Positions 17,360 to 25,635 of a DNA stretch of 33,874 nt are shown piece after piece. The DNA is taken from assembly GCA_945907335.1 (NCBI GenBank), contig CAMDSU010000001.1, positions 1-33,874 of the forward strand. The letters are read 5' to 3'. The notes under the pieces were generated by a model that saw only the letters and a program-made list of their open reading frames with translations, did not search any database and was not told the origin of the DNA. This DNA comes from Bordetella parapertussis. Lineage in GTDB: Bacteria > Pseudomonadota > Gammaproteobacteria > Burkholderiales > Burkholderiaceae_C. Positions within the stretch are counted from its first letter, which is position 1. Every line of letters begins with the position of its first letter. A program made the translations under genes and the position numbers.

Positions 17360-18478
17360 ATGAAATCCCATCCCAAAGATGCTTATGCACCGATCGATGA
17401 CCAAACCAGCCAGACCGACGACCAACGCATCAAGGACATCACCGTGTTGCCGCCACCCGAACATTTGATCCGCTTTTTTCCGATTGCCGGCACCGCAGTT
17501 GAAAAACTCATCGCTCAGACACGCCAGCGTATTGCCAAAATCATGAGCGGTAAAGATGACCGTTTGCTGGTGGTGATGGGGCCTTGCTCTATCCACGACC
17601 CGGCAGCTGCATTGGACTATGCGCGTCGCTTGCAAGTTGAGCGCGAAAAATACAAAGACACCTTAGAAATTGTCATGCGCGTGTATTTTGAAAAACCGCG
17701 CACCACGGTCGGCTGGAAAGGCCTGATCAATGACCCGTACCTGGACGAGAGTTTCCGCATTGACGAAGGCCTGCGCATTGCGCGCCAATTGCTGATTGAA
17801 ATCAACCGCACCGGTGTGCCAGCCGGCAGCGAGTTTCTGGATGTGATCTCACCCCAATACATCGGTGACCTGATCAGTTGGGGCGCCATCGGCGCACGCA
17901 CCACCGAAAGCCAAGTGCACCGCGAATTGGCCTCCGGTTTGTCTGCCCCTATCGGCTTTAAAAATGGCACCGATGGCAACATCAAAATCGCAACAGACGC
18001 GATACAAGCGGCGGCACGCGGGCACCACTTTTTATCTGTGCATAAAAACGGCCAGGTGGCAATTGTCCAAACCCAAGGCAATCCTGATTGCCACGTCATT
18101 TTGCGCGGCGGCAAAGCCCCTAACTATGACGCAGAAAGTGTGGCCTCCGCCTGCAAGGAATTGGAAGCAGCCAAGTTACCCGCCAGTTTGATGGTCGATT
18201 GCAGCCATGCCAACAGCAGCAAACAACACGAGCGCCAGTTGGTCGTGGCCAAAGACATAGCCGGCCAAATTGCGGCTGGTTCGCACCAAGTGTTCGGTGT
18301 CATGATCGAAAGCCATTTGCAGCCCGGCGCACAAAAATTCACGCCCGGCAAGGACAAAGTTGAGGGTTTGGTTTATGGCCAAAGCATCACCGATGCCTGC
18401 CTGTCTTGGGATGACTCATTGCAAGCATTGCAAGCGCTGGATGTTGGTATCAAGGCGCGTCGCAAAGCCAAAAAATAA
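17360..18478 (+). CDS. aroG: 3-deoxy-7-phosphoheptulonate synthase (DAHP synthase, class I)
   Basis: DAHP synthase condenses phosphoenolpyruvate and erythrose 4-phosphate, the entry step of the shikimate pathway in the cytoplasm. The 372-residue protein matches the AroG/F/H family closely: VVMGPCSIHDP with the metal-ligand cysteine, VYFEKPRTTVGWKGLINDP, GARTTESQVHRELASGLS, GFKNGTDGNIK, the metal-ligand histidine in DCSHANSSKQ, glutamate in MIESHL and aspartate in SITDACLSWDD. ATG 17360 has AGGAG (17348-17352) at good spacing. Expression is probably controlled by the Phe/Tyr leader attenuator just upstream. Which amino acid inhibits the enzyme allosterically cannot be stated; the leader suggests Phe and Tyr. 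Confidence 0.96.
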   Translation: MKSHPKDAYAPIDDQTSQTDDQRIKDITVLPPPEHLIRFFPIAGTAVEKLIAQTRQRIAKIMSGKDDRLLVVMGPCSIHDPAAALDYARRLQVEREKYKDTLEIVMRVYFEKPRTTVGWKGLINDPYLDESFRIDEGLRIARQLLIEINRTGVPAGSEFLDVISPQYIGDLISWGAIGARTTESQVHRELASGLSAPIGFKNGTDGNIKIATDAIQAAARGHHFLSVHKNGQVAIVQTQGNPDCHVILRGGKAPNYDAESVASACKELEAAKLPASLMVDCSHANSSKQHERQLVVAKDIAGQIAAGSHQVFGVMIESHLQPGAQKFTPGKDKVEGLVYGQSITDACLSWDDSLQALQALDVGIKARRKAKK

Positions 18479-18502
18479 AAAACGTTTTTCGACCATGAAA
18501 AC

Positions 18503-18528
18503 CGGACTGCATGGCAGTCCGTTTTTTT
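18503..18528 (+). terminator. Intrinsic terminator after aroG (possibly bidirectional)
   Basis: CGGACTGC (18503-18510) and GCAGTCCG (18514-18521) form an 8-bp stem with a 3-base loop, followed by seven T on the + strand. On the - strand the hairpin is followed by four T, so it may also stop transcription of the convergent mpl. Confidence 0.88.
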
Positions 18529-18560
18529 ATCTGTTTAGTCTGTGAAGTTAAGCTTGGCAG

Positions 18561-19967
18561 TCAGGGCTTGAACGCGTCTAACAACTTTTGATGCACGCCG
18601 CCAAAGCCACCATTGCTCATGCACACAATCTGATCGCCGGGTCGTGCTGCGGCCTTGACCTGTGATACCAGTGCGTCGATGTTGTCTGCTACGCTGGCGC
18701 GTTTGCCCATGGGCGCGAGTGCTTCAGCCGCATTCCAATCCAAACCGGCGGTGTGGCAAAACGCCAGATCGGCCTGCTCCAGACTCCAAGGCAGTTGGGA
18801 TTTCATGGCACCCAGTTTCATGGTGTTGCTGCGCGGCTCGAACACCGCCAGTATGCGGGCCTGACCCACACTTCGCCTGAGGCCGTCCAAGGTGGTTCGA
18901 ATGGCGGTCGGGTGATGCGCGAAATCATCAAACACCTGAATCGCCTGCGCGCCGCTGCCTACGCTGCCGCGCAACTCCATGCGGCGGCGCACATTCTCAA
19001 ACTGCCCCAATGCTTGTGCAGCCTGCGCCGGTGCCACGCCGACATGCGCGGCTGCTGCGATGGCCGCCAAGGCATTCATTTGGTTGTGCACGCCGGTCAA
19101 TGACCAGTTCACTTGGGCCACAGCTTGTCCCTTATGCATGACTTGAAAGTCGTGCGGCTCACCCTGGGCCTGCCAGTTACCGCCTTGGCCGAAACTGGCC
19201 ACTGTGCTCCAGTGCCCCATGTCCAGCACGCGCTGCAAACTGTCTTGTTCAGCATTCACCACCAGACAGCCGCTGCCCGGCACGGTGCGCACCAAATGGT
19301 GAAACTGACGCTCGATCGCCGCCAAATCGTCAAAAATATCTGCGTGGTCGAACTCTAAATTATTCAGAACGGCGGTACGAGGGCGGTAATGCACAAACTT
19401 GCTGCGCTTGTCGAAAAACGCGGTGTCGTATTCGTCGGCTTCAATCACAAACAAGGCTCGGGTTTGTCCTGCAGCGACTTGCCCCAGTCGCGCCGACACG
19501 CCGAAATTCAGCGGCACGCCGCCGATCAAAAACCCCGGCGTCAAATCAGCTTGATCCAGTATCCAACTCAGCATGGCCGTGGTGGTGGTTTTGCCATGCG
19601 TACCGGCCACGGCCAGCACATGCCGGGTTTGGTCGGGCGCGTGCAGCACATGGTCGCTCAGCCATTGCGGGCCGCTGGTGTAGGGAAGACCGGCTTCCAA
19701 AATCGCTTCCATCAACGGGTAACGGGGTGAGCCGTCAGCGCTTCGGGCGCGTGACACCACATTGCCCACGACAAACATGTCGGGCTTCAAGCTCAACTGG
19801 TCGGCGCTGTAACCCTCGATCAATTCAATGCCCAAAGCGCGCAACTGGTCGCTCATCGGGGGGTAAACGCCGGTGTCGCATCCGGTGACCCGGTGTCCGG
19901 CTTCTCGGGCCAGGGCAGCCAGACCGCCCATGAAAGTGCCGCAAATGCCTAATATATGTATGTGCAT
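18561..19967 (-). CDS. mpl: UDP-MurNAc:L-Ala-gamma-D-Glu-meso-DAP ligase Mpl (murein recycling)
   Basis: Mpl reattaches the recovered tripeptide L-Ala-gamma-D-Glu-meso-DAP to UDP-MurNAc in the cytoplasm, bypassing MurC, MurD and MurE. The 468-residue protein starts MHIHILGICGTFMGG, which separates Mpl from MurC, and has GTHGKTTT at 122-129, VIEADEYDTAFFDKRSKF, NLEFDHADIF and FDDFAHHPTAI. The frame is open to 20219; ATG 19967 gives the family N terminus. The gene stands alone on the - strand, convergent with aroG and divergent from the hypothetical gene at 20059. AmpD, which releases peptides during recycling, is encoded at 30847-31434. Confidence 0.95.
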   Translation of the reverse strand: MHIHILGICGTFMGGLAALAREAGHRVTGCDTGVYPPMSDQLRALGIELIEGYSADQLSLKPDMFVVGNVVSRARSADGSPRYPLMEAILEAGLPYTSGPQWLSDHVLHAPDQTRHVLAVAGTHGKTTTTAMLSWILDQADLTPGFLIGGVPLNFGVSARLGQVAAGQTRALFVIEADEYDTAFFDKRSKFVHYRPRTAVLNNLEFDHADIFDDLAAIERQFHHLVRTVPGSGCLVVNAEQDSLQRVLDMGHWSTVASFGQGGNWQAQGEPHDFQVMHKGQAVAQVNWSLTGVHNQMNALAAIAAAAHVGVAPAQAAQALGQFENVRRRMELRGSVGSGAQAIQVFDDFAHHPTAIRTTLDGLRRSVGQARILAVFEPRSNTMKLGAMKSQLPWSLEQADLAFCHTAGLDWNAAEALAPMGKRASVADNIDALVSQVKAAARPGDQIVCMSNGGFGGVHQKLLDAFKP

Positions 19968-19975
19968 AGAAGAAC

Positions 19976-19981
19976 ATTGTA
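19976..19981 (-). promoter_or_regulatory. Possible -10 element for mpl
   Basis: On the - strand TACAAT ends eight bases before the mpl ATG at 19967. No Shine-Dalgarno sequence is present before that ATG, and no clear -35 is seen. Confidence 0.3.
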
Positions 19982-20045
19982 GAAGTGACCTGATCGCAAC
20001 CATGGCTTTCGAGCCTCTCGTTACCAATCCCTTGCGCTGCACGGT

Positions 20046-20051
20046 CACAAT
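20046..20051 (+). promoter_or_regulatory. Possible -10 element for the hypothetical-tlpA pair
   Basis: CACAAT ends seven bases before the ATG at 20059. TTACCA lies 19 bases further upstream, longer than the usual spacer. No Shine-Dalgarno sequence precedes the start. Confidence 0.25.
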
Positions 20052-20058
20052 CCGAGCC

Positions 20059-20652
20059 ATGTCTAGCGATATCAAATGGGAAATTGCCGCCACTGCCGCG
20101 CGCTTAGTGGTCGAAGAAGGCTTGGAGTTCGGCTCAGCCAAACACCGTGCGCTCAAAGAACTCGGCCTGTCCTCGCGCCAAGCGTTGCCAGACAACGAAC
20201 AGGTCGAAAGCGAGGTCATCGACTATTTGCAATTGTTTTGTGCCGAGACCCAACCTGCGGAATTATTGGCTTTGCGTCAGTTGGCCTTGGTCTGGATGGC
20301 GCGATTGGCGTCCTTTCGCCCGCATTTGGGCGGTGCGGTGTGGCGCGGCACGGCCACCCGTTTGTCTGATATCCATATTCAATTATTTTGCGATGACAGC
20401 AAACAGGCCGAAATCGAGTTGCTGGACCAAGGCGTGCGCTTTGAGGTTCGCGCAGTCAATGGATTTCGGGGTGAATCGGTCGATGCCCTTAGCATCCATT
20501 GCCATTGCGCTGTATTGAATGAAGACATTGGTGTGCATTTGATGGTCTATGACCATGACGATTTGCGCGGTGCTTTGCTTCCAGATAAAAAGGGCAGGAC
20601 TTGGCGAGGCGATATCGGCGCGGTCAGGCAATTGGTGGACAATGCCTTATGA
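20059..20652 (+). CDS. Conserved hypothetical protein with a nucleotidyltransferase-like segment
   Basis: I do not recognise a named family for this 197-residue protein. It is soluble-looking, with a helical N-terminal part (residues 5-90) and a mixed C-terminal part rich in acidic residues. Residues 91-110 read GGAVWRGTATRLSDIHIQLF, which resembles the minimal nucleotidyltransferase pattern of a glycine-rich turn then SDIDI, but the second aspartate is a histidine (SDIHI). Similar proteins next to mpl are, as I recall, sometimes labelled UDP-N-acetylmuramate--alanine ligase; nothing in the sequence supports that, since it has no Mur ATP loop. The start at 20059 fits the length; 20002 is an alternative. 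Its stop overlaps the tlpA-like start, and it diverges from mpl. Confidence 0.7.
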   Translation: MSSDIKWEIAATAARLVVEEGLEFGSAKHRALKELGLSSRQALPDNEQVESEVIDYLQLFCAETQPAELLALRQLALVWMARLASFRPHLGGAVWRGTATRLSDIHIQLFCDDSKQAEIELLDQGVRFEVRAVNGFRGESVDALSIHCHCAVLNEDIGVHLMVYDHDDLRGALLPDKKGRTWRGDIGAVRQLVDNAL

Positions 20653-21191
20653 GTAGCGCAGAAACACCTTCCTCATACATTGCCCGTAGCAAGCGGGTTT
20701 TTCTTTCGGTTGCCGCTGGCGCCTTGGCTGCTGGTCTTGGGGTGGCCTGGTGGCGCCAACGCAGCGTCGCATTGCCTGACACGGTGCTCGCATCGCTGTG
20801 GGCGGCTGAATTTGAGCAACCCGATGGCACCCCGCTGCCCTTGGCTCAGTTCAAAGGCCAGCCTTTGGTGGTCAATTTTTGGGCCACATGGTGCACCCCG
20901 TGTGTTGAGGAAATGCCTTTATTAAATGCCTTCTACCTGCAAAATAAACCTAAAAGCTGGCAAGTGCTTGGATTGGCGATTGATCAGCCAAGTGCCGTCA
21001 AGCGTTTTCTCAGCCAGTATCCGGTAGAATACCCCATCGGTTTGGCCGGACTCAATGGCACGGCACTCATGACCGCGCTCGGCAACTTGCAGGGCGGATT
21101 GCCATTCACCTTGGTGATAGATGCGCAGCAAGGTTTGCGCATGAAAAAGTTAGGCAAGTTGACAGAGGCGGACATCGGTTCTTGGGCTTGA
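20649..21191 (+). CDS. TlpA-like membrane-anchored thiol:disulfide oxidoreductase
   Basis: The 180-residue product has an N-terminal membrane anchor at about residues 17-35 and a periplasmic thioredoxin fold. The redox motif is WCTPC (C82, C85) within VVNFWATWCTPCVEEMPLL, and the cis-proline region GGLPFTLVIDAQQ follows at the usual distance. TlpA/ResA-type proteins reduce cysteines of apocytochromes or other exported proteins. The ATG overlaps the stop of the preceding hypothetical gene (ATGA), so the two are co-translated. accB starts 76 bases later behind its own promoter. The client is not evident from context. Confidence 0.88.
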   Translation: MSSAETPSSYIARSKRVFLSVAAGALAAGLGVAWWRQRSVALPDTVLASLWAAEFEQPDGTPLPLAQFKGQPLVVNFWATWCTPCVEEMPLLNAFYLQNKPKSWQVLGLAIDQPSAVKRFLSQYPVEYPIGLAGLNGTALMTALGNLQGGLPFTLVIDAQQGLRMKKLGKLTEADIGSWA

Positions 21192-21204
21192 ATCCTCCCT
21201 TACT

Positions 21205-21233
21205 TTGGCAAGCATTCCCAAATGGTGTAAATT
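21205..21233 (+). promoter_or_regulatory. Sigma-70-type promoter of accBC
   Basis: TTGGCA (21205-21210) and TAAATT (21228-21233) are separated by exactly 17 bases. The predicted start near 21240 leaves a leader of about 28 bases before the accB ATG. This is among the best -35/-10 pairs in the window. Confidence 0.6.
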
Positions 21234-21267
21234 AAAGCCTTGTTAACAGTAATTGACTGCAAGTTAT

Positions 21268-21720
21268 ATGGATTTAAGAAAACTTAAAACTTTGATTGAC
21301 TTGGTCTCCGAGTCCAATGTGTCTGAACTTGAGATCACCGAGGCCGAAGGCAAGGTTCGTATCGTCAAAGGGCCTGTCGGTGGGCCAGTTGCCGTAGCTG
21401 CCCCCGCTATGGTGGCCGCGCCCACTGCCACTGTATCCGCTGCCCCGATGGCTACTGCCGCCGCTGAAGTCCCCCCTCCGGCCAGCGGTCATATTGTCAA
21501 ATCCCCCATGGTCGGCACCCTCTACACCGCCTCCAGTCCAGAGGCTAAACCTTTTGTGCAGGTCGGCAGCGTGGTCAAAGAAGGCGACACTATTTGCATC
21601 ATCGAGGCCATGAAAATCCTCAATGAAATCGAAGCTGACAAGAGCGGTACGGTGACGCGCGTGATGGTAGACAACGGCCAGGCCGTTGAATACGGTCAAC
21701 CCCTGTTCATGATTGAGTGA
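21268..21720 (+). CDS. accB: Biotin carboxyl carrier protein of acetyl-CoA carboxylase
   Basis: AccB carries the biotin that AccC carboxylates and AccAD uses to make malonyl-CoA, the first step of fatty acid synthesis. The 150-residue protein begins [13 protein letters not shown], has an Ala/Pro-rich mobile linker at about residues 36-73 and a C-terminal biotinyl domain with [16 protein letters not shown]116 is the biotinylated lysine. The motif is AMKIL rather than the common AMKMM, a conservative change. ATG 21268 matches the family N terminus; a TTG five codons upstream is unlikely. accC follows after nine bases. Confidence 0.96.
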   Translation: MDLRKLKTLIDLVSESNVSELEITEAEGKVRIVKGPVGGPVAVAAPAMVAAPTATVSAAPMATAAAEVPPPASGHIVKSPMVGTLYTASSPEAKPFVQVGSVVKEGDTICIIEAMKILNEIEADKSGTVTRVMVDNGQAVEYGQPLFMIE

Positions 21721-21729
21721 TTCCCGTAC

Positions 21730-23079
21730 ATGTTTAAAAAGATTCTGATCGCCAACCGGGGCGAAATTGCTCTGCGCATTCAACGGGCTTGCAAGGAACT
21801 CGGTGTAGAAGCGGTGGTGGTGTATTCCGAAGCCGACCGCGATGCCAAATACGTCAAATTGGCTGAAGAAGCCGTGTGCATTGGCCCCGCAGCGTCGGCG
21901 CAAAGCTACCTGAACATGCCCGCCATCATTTCAGCGGCAGAGGTCACTGACGCGCAGGCTATTCATCCGGGCTATGGGTTTTTGAGCGAAAACGCTGATT
22001 TTGCAGAACGGGTGGAGAAAAGCGGGTTTGTGTTCATCGGTCCCACACCCGATTCGATCCGCATGATGGGCGATAAGGTTTCCGCCAAGCAAGCCATGAT
22101 CAAAGCGGGCGTGCCCTGCGTGCCTGGTTCGGACGGCGAGTTGCCAGACGATCCGGCACAAATCCGGCGCATTGGCAAAGCGGTCGGTTATCCGGTCATC
22201 ATCAAAGCCGCCGGTGGCGGCGGTGGTCGCGGCATGCGGGTGGTGCACAACGAAGCAGCCCTCATCCATGCGGTACAAACCACCAAAGCCGAGGCCGGTG
22301 CGGCCTTTGGCAACCCTGCGGTGTACATGGAAAAATTCCTGCAAAACCCAAGGCACATTGAAATTCAAATCTTGGCGGACAACTTCAAAAACGCCATTTA
22401 CCTGGGTGAGCGTGATTGCTCCATGCAACGTCGCCACCAAAAGGTGATTGAAGAAGCGCCTGCGCCAGGCATTGCACGCAAATTGATTGAACGCATTGGC
22501 GAGCGCTGTGTCGCGGCCTGTAAAAAAATGGGTTATCGCGGCGCGGGCACGTTTGAGTTCTTGTATGAAAACGGCGAGTTTTATTTCATAGAAATGAACA
22601 CCCGTGTGCAGGTCGAGCACCCGGTGACCGAATTCATCACTGGGGTTGACATTGTCAAAACCCAAATCATGACGGCTTCAGGCATGAAGTTGCCGTACAC
22701 ACAACGTCAGATAGAAATCAAAGGCCATGCGATTGAATGCCGTGTGAACGCAGAAGACCCGTTTAAATTCACACCTTCGCCAGGCCGCATCACCATGTGG
22801 CATCCGCCCGGTGGGCCCGGTGTGCGGGTGGACTCACATGTGTACACCAATTATTTTGTCCCCTCAAACTACGATTCGATGATTGGAAAAATCATTGTGC
22901 ATGGAGACACACGCGAGCACGCATTAGCGCGTATGCGCACGGCCTTGGGCGAGACCGTGGTGGAAGGCATCAGCACCAACATCGCTTTGCACAAAGTGTT
23001 GATGGATGACCCGGGATTCATCGCTGGTGGCACCAACATTCATTACTTGGAAGAATGGTTGGCGGTTCGTCAAGCCTGA
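21730..23079 (+). CDS. accC: Biotin carboxylase subunit of acetyl-CoA carboxylase
   Basis: AccC is the ATP-grasp enzyme that carboxylates biotin on AccB using bicarbonate. The 449-residue length equals that of the E. coli enzyme and the numbering coincides: K116 in MGDKVSAK, K159 in [14 protein letters not shown] (glycine loop 162-169), then [11 protein letters not shown] and [13 protein letters not shown] at the active site. It begins [16 protein letters not shown]. The stop overlaps the start of prmA by one base (TGATG), so the three genes accB, accC and prmA probably form one message. Confidence 0.97.
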   Translation: MFKKILIANRGEIALRIQRACKELGVEAVVVYSEADRDAKYVKLAEEAVCIGPAASAQSYLNMPAIISAAEVTDAQAIHPGYGFLSENADFAERVEKSGFVFIGPTPDSIRMMGDKVSAKQAMIKAGVPCVPGSDGELPDDPAQIRRIGKAVGYPVIIKAAGGGGGRGMRVVHNEAALIHAVQTTKAEAGAAFGNPAVYMEKFLQNPRHIEIQILADNFKNAIYLGERDCSMQRRHQKVIEEAPAPGIARKLIERIGERCVAACKKMGYRGAGTFEFLYENGEFYFIEMNTRVQVEHPVTEFITGVDIVKTQIMTASGMKLPYTQRQIEIKGHAIECRVNAEDPFKFTPSPGRITMWHPPGGPGVRVDSHVYTNYFVPSNYDSMIGKIIVHGDTREHALARMRTALGETVVEGISTNIALHKVLMDDPGFIAGGTNIHYLEEWLAVRQA

Positions 23080-23963
23080 TGGTTGAACTGCATTTGCATT
23101 GCCCTCAGCATGAGGTGGAGACCATCAGCGATGCGTTGATGGCTTTGGATGCACTCAGTGTGTCGGTGCAAGATGCAGATGCCCACACCGACCAAGAACA
23201 AGCCCTGTTTGGAGAACCCGGTATGCCACCCCCGGCGGCTGGCTGGGCCCGATCCGAGGTTGTGGCCTTGTTTGCTGACGAAGTCGCTGCGGCAGATGCG
23301 GGCAAATTGCTCGTGCTTCAACCTTTTTTCAAGGAAGCTCAATTGCTCGGCATCCAACCATTGGAGGCACAAGACTGGGTGCGCTTGACCCAGTCGCAGT
23401 TTGAACCGGTTCCCATCACAGACACTTTTTGGGTGGTGCCCAGTTGGCATGAACCGCCAGCCCAAGCGCAGTGGGTATTGCGCTTAGACCCTGGCTTGGC
23501 TTTTGGCACAGGTACGCATCCCACCACACGCATGTGTTTGCGTTGGATTGCCATGCACCCGCCGCAGGGGCAACGCGTGCTCGACTATGGTTGCGGTTCA
23601 GGGATTTTGGCGATTGGCGCGGCGATGCTTGGTGCCGCGCAGGTGGATGCGGTTGACATTGATCCTGATGCGTTGGTGGCAACGCAGGCCAACGCCCATG
23701 ACAACCAAGTGCACATCAATACCGGCCCGTCATCGCTGGCCAATGGCAGTTACCCGCTGGTGGTGGCCAATATATTGGCTGCACCTTTGAAAGTGTTGGC
23801 ACCTTTGTTGTGTGCCCATGTGGCCTCTGGCGGCCAGTTGCTTTTGGCAGGAATTTTGACGCGCCAGACCGAAGAGATTCAAGCGGCCTACCAACCGTAC
23901 TTGGCTTTGCAAGTGGCAGATGAACAAGACGGTTGGGTGCTGATGCTTGGCCAGCGTGACTGA
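23079..23963 (+). CDS. prmA: Ribosomal protein L11 methyltransferase
   Basis: PrmA trimethylates ribosomal protein L11 using S-adenosylmethionine. The 294-residue protein has an N-terminal substrate-recognition domain and a class I methyltransferase domain with LDPGLAFGTGTHPTT (137-151) and the SAM loop LDYGCGSGILAIG (168-180), then VDIDPDA and the NILAAPL motif. The frame is open back to 23055 inside accC; ATG 23079, overlapping the accC stop by one base, gives the family start MVELHL. The accBC-prmA order is common in beta- and gammaproteobacteria. Confidence 0.96.
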   Translation: MVELHLHCPQHEVETISDALMALDALSVSVQDADAHTDQEQALFGEPGMPPPAAGWARSEVVALFADEVAAADAGKLLVLQPFFKEAQLLGIQPLEAQDWVRLTQSQFEPVPITDTFWVVPSWHEPPAQAQWVLRLDPGLAFGTGTHPTTRMCLRWIAMHPPQGQRVLDYGCGSGILAIGAAMLGAAQVDAVDIDPDALVATQANAHDNQVHINTGPSSLANGSYPLVVANILAAPLKVLAPLLCAHVASGGQLLLAGILTRQTEEIQAAYQPYLALQVADEQDGWVLMLGQRD

Positions 23964-23992
23964 CATTTCAATAGATTGACGGCTTCAAACCC

Positions 23993-24676
23993 ATGGCTTT
24001 TGTCACCCTTTGTCCCCAATGCCAAATCGGCTTTTCTGTGCAGCCAGAACATTTCCGAAACGCAGACGGCTGGGTCAGATGCGGCCAATGTGCCCATGTG
24101 TTCCAACTCGATCAGCATTTGTTTGAAATGGATGAACTCCGGCCTGCGCCAGAAATGGTGCAGCCTTTTTCACGCCCGGTTGTGTTGGCCGACAGTCAAC
24201 AACTGCCGCCTGAATCCAAACACGGGTGGGCGGCTTATGTGGTGGCGCTGATGGTTTTGGTTTTTGTCTTGCAGTCGGCGGTTCACCAACGCCATGCCAT
24301 AGCAGGCCGAGTGCCTGAATTGCATCCCTTCATGCAGTGGTTGTGCCAGCCGTTTTCTTGTGATGTGTATTTACCCATGGACCCAGAGCAAGTCTCGCTG
24401 GAGTCCAGTCGATTCAAACGCGTCGGACCAGATTCATTTGTGTTTGAAGGGGTCGTGAAAAACTTGGGCGATTCGTTGTTGTCGCCACCAGCTTTGGAGT
24501 TGACCTTGAACGCCGGGGGCAGCGATGTGGTGCGCAAAATCATCATGCCCACAGAACTGGGACTGACCGAGCCTTTGCGGCCGCGCGGCAGCCATGTCTT
24601 TTTCATCGGCTTTAGACTCGATCCGTCTTTGTCTCCGACAATCGACGGTTTCAAAGCATTGCTTTTTTACCCTTAA
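23993..24676 (+). CDS. Zinc-ribbon membrane protein with DUF3426-type domain
   Basis: The 227-residue product begins with an MJ0042-type zinc ribbon: C7-x2-C10 and C30-x2-C33 (CPQC and RCGQC). A hydrophobic segment at about residues 81-98 (AAYVVALMVLVFVLQSAV) anchors it in the inner membrane, and the remainder is a DUF3426-like extracytoplasmic domain with FVFEGVVKNLGDSLLSPPALELTL. The function of the family is unknown. A gene of this kind after prmA is, from memory, a regular feature in Burkholderiales. The start is 29 bases after prmA, with no good ribosome binding site. Confidence 0.82.
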   Translation: MAFVTLCPQCQIGFSVQPEHFRNADGWVRCGQCAHVFQLDQHLFEMDELRPAPEMVQPFSRPVVLADSQQLPPESKHGWAAYVVALMVLVFVLQSAVHQRHAIAGRVPELHPFMQWLCQPFSCDVYLPMDPEQVSLESSRFKRVGPDSFVFEGVVKNLGDSLLSPPALELTLNAGGSDVVRKIIMPTELGLTEPLRPRGSHVFFIGFRLDPSLSPTIDGFKALLFYP

Positions 24677-24698
24677 ATTTTTTGAATTGGATGTAGCC

Positions 24699-25583
24699 AT
24701 GGCAGTTGTGATTTGTGGATCGTTGGCCTTTGACACCATCATGCATTTTGAAGGTCGATTCAAAGAGCAAATATTGCCAGAGCAATTGCATATTTTGAAT
24801 GTGTCATTTTTGGTGCCGCGTCTGCAACGAGAGTTCGGAGGATGTGCAGGCAATATTGCCTATGGTTTGAAATTGCTCGGCGGGCAACCGCTGCCCATGG
24901 CTACGTTGGGTAACGACGGCGAAAGCTACTTCAACCGACTCAAGCACTTGGGTATCGCCACCGATTTCGTGAAAATGGTTGCTGATGATTACACTGCGCA
25001 GGCCATGATCATGACCGATTTGGACAATAACCAAATCACCGCGTTTCACCCGGGCGCCATGATGCAAGCGCACATCACGCAGGTGCAAAAGCGCGCCGAC
25101 ATCAGCTTGGGCATCGTCTCACCCGATGGCCGTGACGCCATGCTGCAGCATGCCGAGCAATTTGCGTCTGCAGGCATTCCCTTTGTATTTGACCCAGGAC
25201 AAGGCTTGCCTATGTTCGATGGCGAAACACTGCGCCACTTTATCGAGCTTTCGACCTGGGTGACTGTCAACGACTACGAAGGAAAAATGTTGTCTGACCG
25301 CACCGGTTGGGACAGCGCTGAAATTTCATCCAAGGTCAAAGGCTTGGTGGTGACCTTGGGCGCAAAAGGTTGCGAGGTCTGGCTGCAAGGCCATATGCAA
25401 TGGGTGCAACCCGTGAAAGCCGAGGCTGTGGTGGATCCTACCGGATGCGGAGACGCTTGGCGCAGTGCTTTGTTGTTTGGACTTGACCAGGGCTGGGACT
25501 TACTGCGTTGTGCCGAACTGGGTAACCGGGTCGGTGCCCGAAAAATTGCGACACGCGGGCCTCAAAATTACACGTTGACATAA
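24699..25583 (+). CDS. PfkB-family carbohydrate kinase, adenosine-kinase-like
   Basis: The 294-residue product is a ribokinase-like sugar/nucleoside kinase. The N-terminal part reads [20 protein letters not shown] and [15 protein letters not shown] then [16 protein letters not shown]; this resembles the mycobacterial adenosine kinase group, where GRF.EQ.LPE.LH...SFLV is also found. The anion hole and catalytic base are in DPTGCGDAW, equivalent to DTTGAGD, with the aspartate kept. Adenosine or a similar nucleoside is the best guess for substrate, but the branch also holds kinases of unclear specificity. ATG 24699 matches the family start. The TAA stop runs into the hairpin that terminates the convergent histone-like gene. 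Confidence 0.85.
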   Translation: MAVVICGSLAFDTIMHFEGRFKEQILPEQLHILNVSFLVPRLQREFGGCAGNIAYGLKLLGGQPLPMATLGNDGESYFNRLKHLGIATDFVKMVADDYTAQAMIMTDLDNNQITAFHPGAMMQAHITQVQKRADISLGIVSPDGRDAMLQHAEQFASAGIPFVFDPGQGLPMFDGETLRHFIELSTWVTVNDYEGKMLSDRTGWDSAEISSKVKGLVVTLGAKGCEVWLQGHMQWVQPVKAEAVVDPTGCGDAWRSALLFGLDQGWDLLRCAELGNRVGARKIATRGPQNYTLT

Positions 25584-25612
25584 AAAAACCCGGTGCGATC
25601 AGACACCGGGTT
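25582..25612 (-). terminator. Intrinsic terminator of the histone H1-like gene
   Basis: AACCCGGTG (25587-25595) and CACCGGGTT (25604-25612) form a 9-bp stem with an 8-base loop. On the - strand the hairpin runs into a continuous T tract (A-run 25582-25588 on +), so it terminates the - strand gene. On the + strand no T-run follows, but it may slow transcripts from the convergent kinase gene. Confidence 0.85.
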
Positions 25613-25635
25613 GTAGGCAAACATCAAGCACCTTT

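Noticed and set aside
18495..18545. Short ORF encoding MKTGLHGSPFFYLFSL after aroG, resembling a Phe-rich leader
   Set aside because: Its Phe codons come from the T-run of the aroG terminator, and the next gene (mpl) is on the opposite strand, so there is nothing downstream to attenuate.
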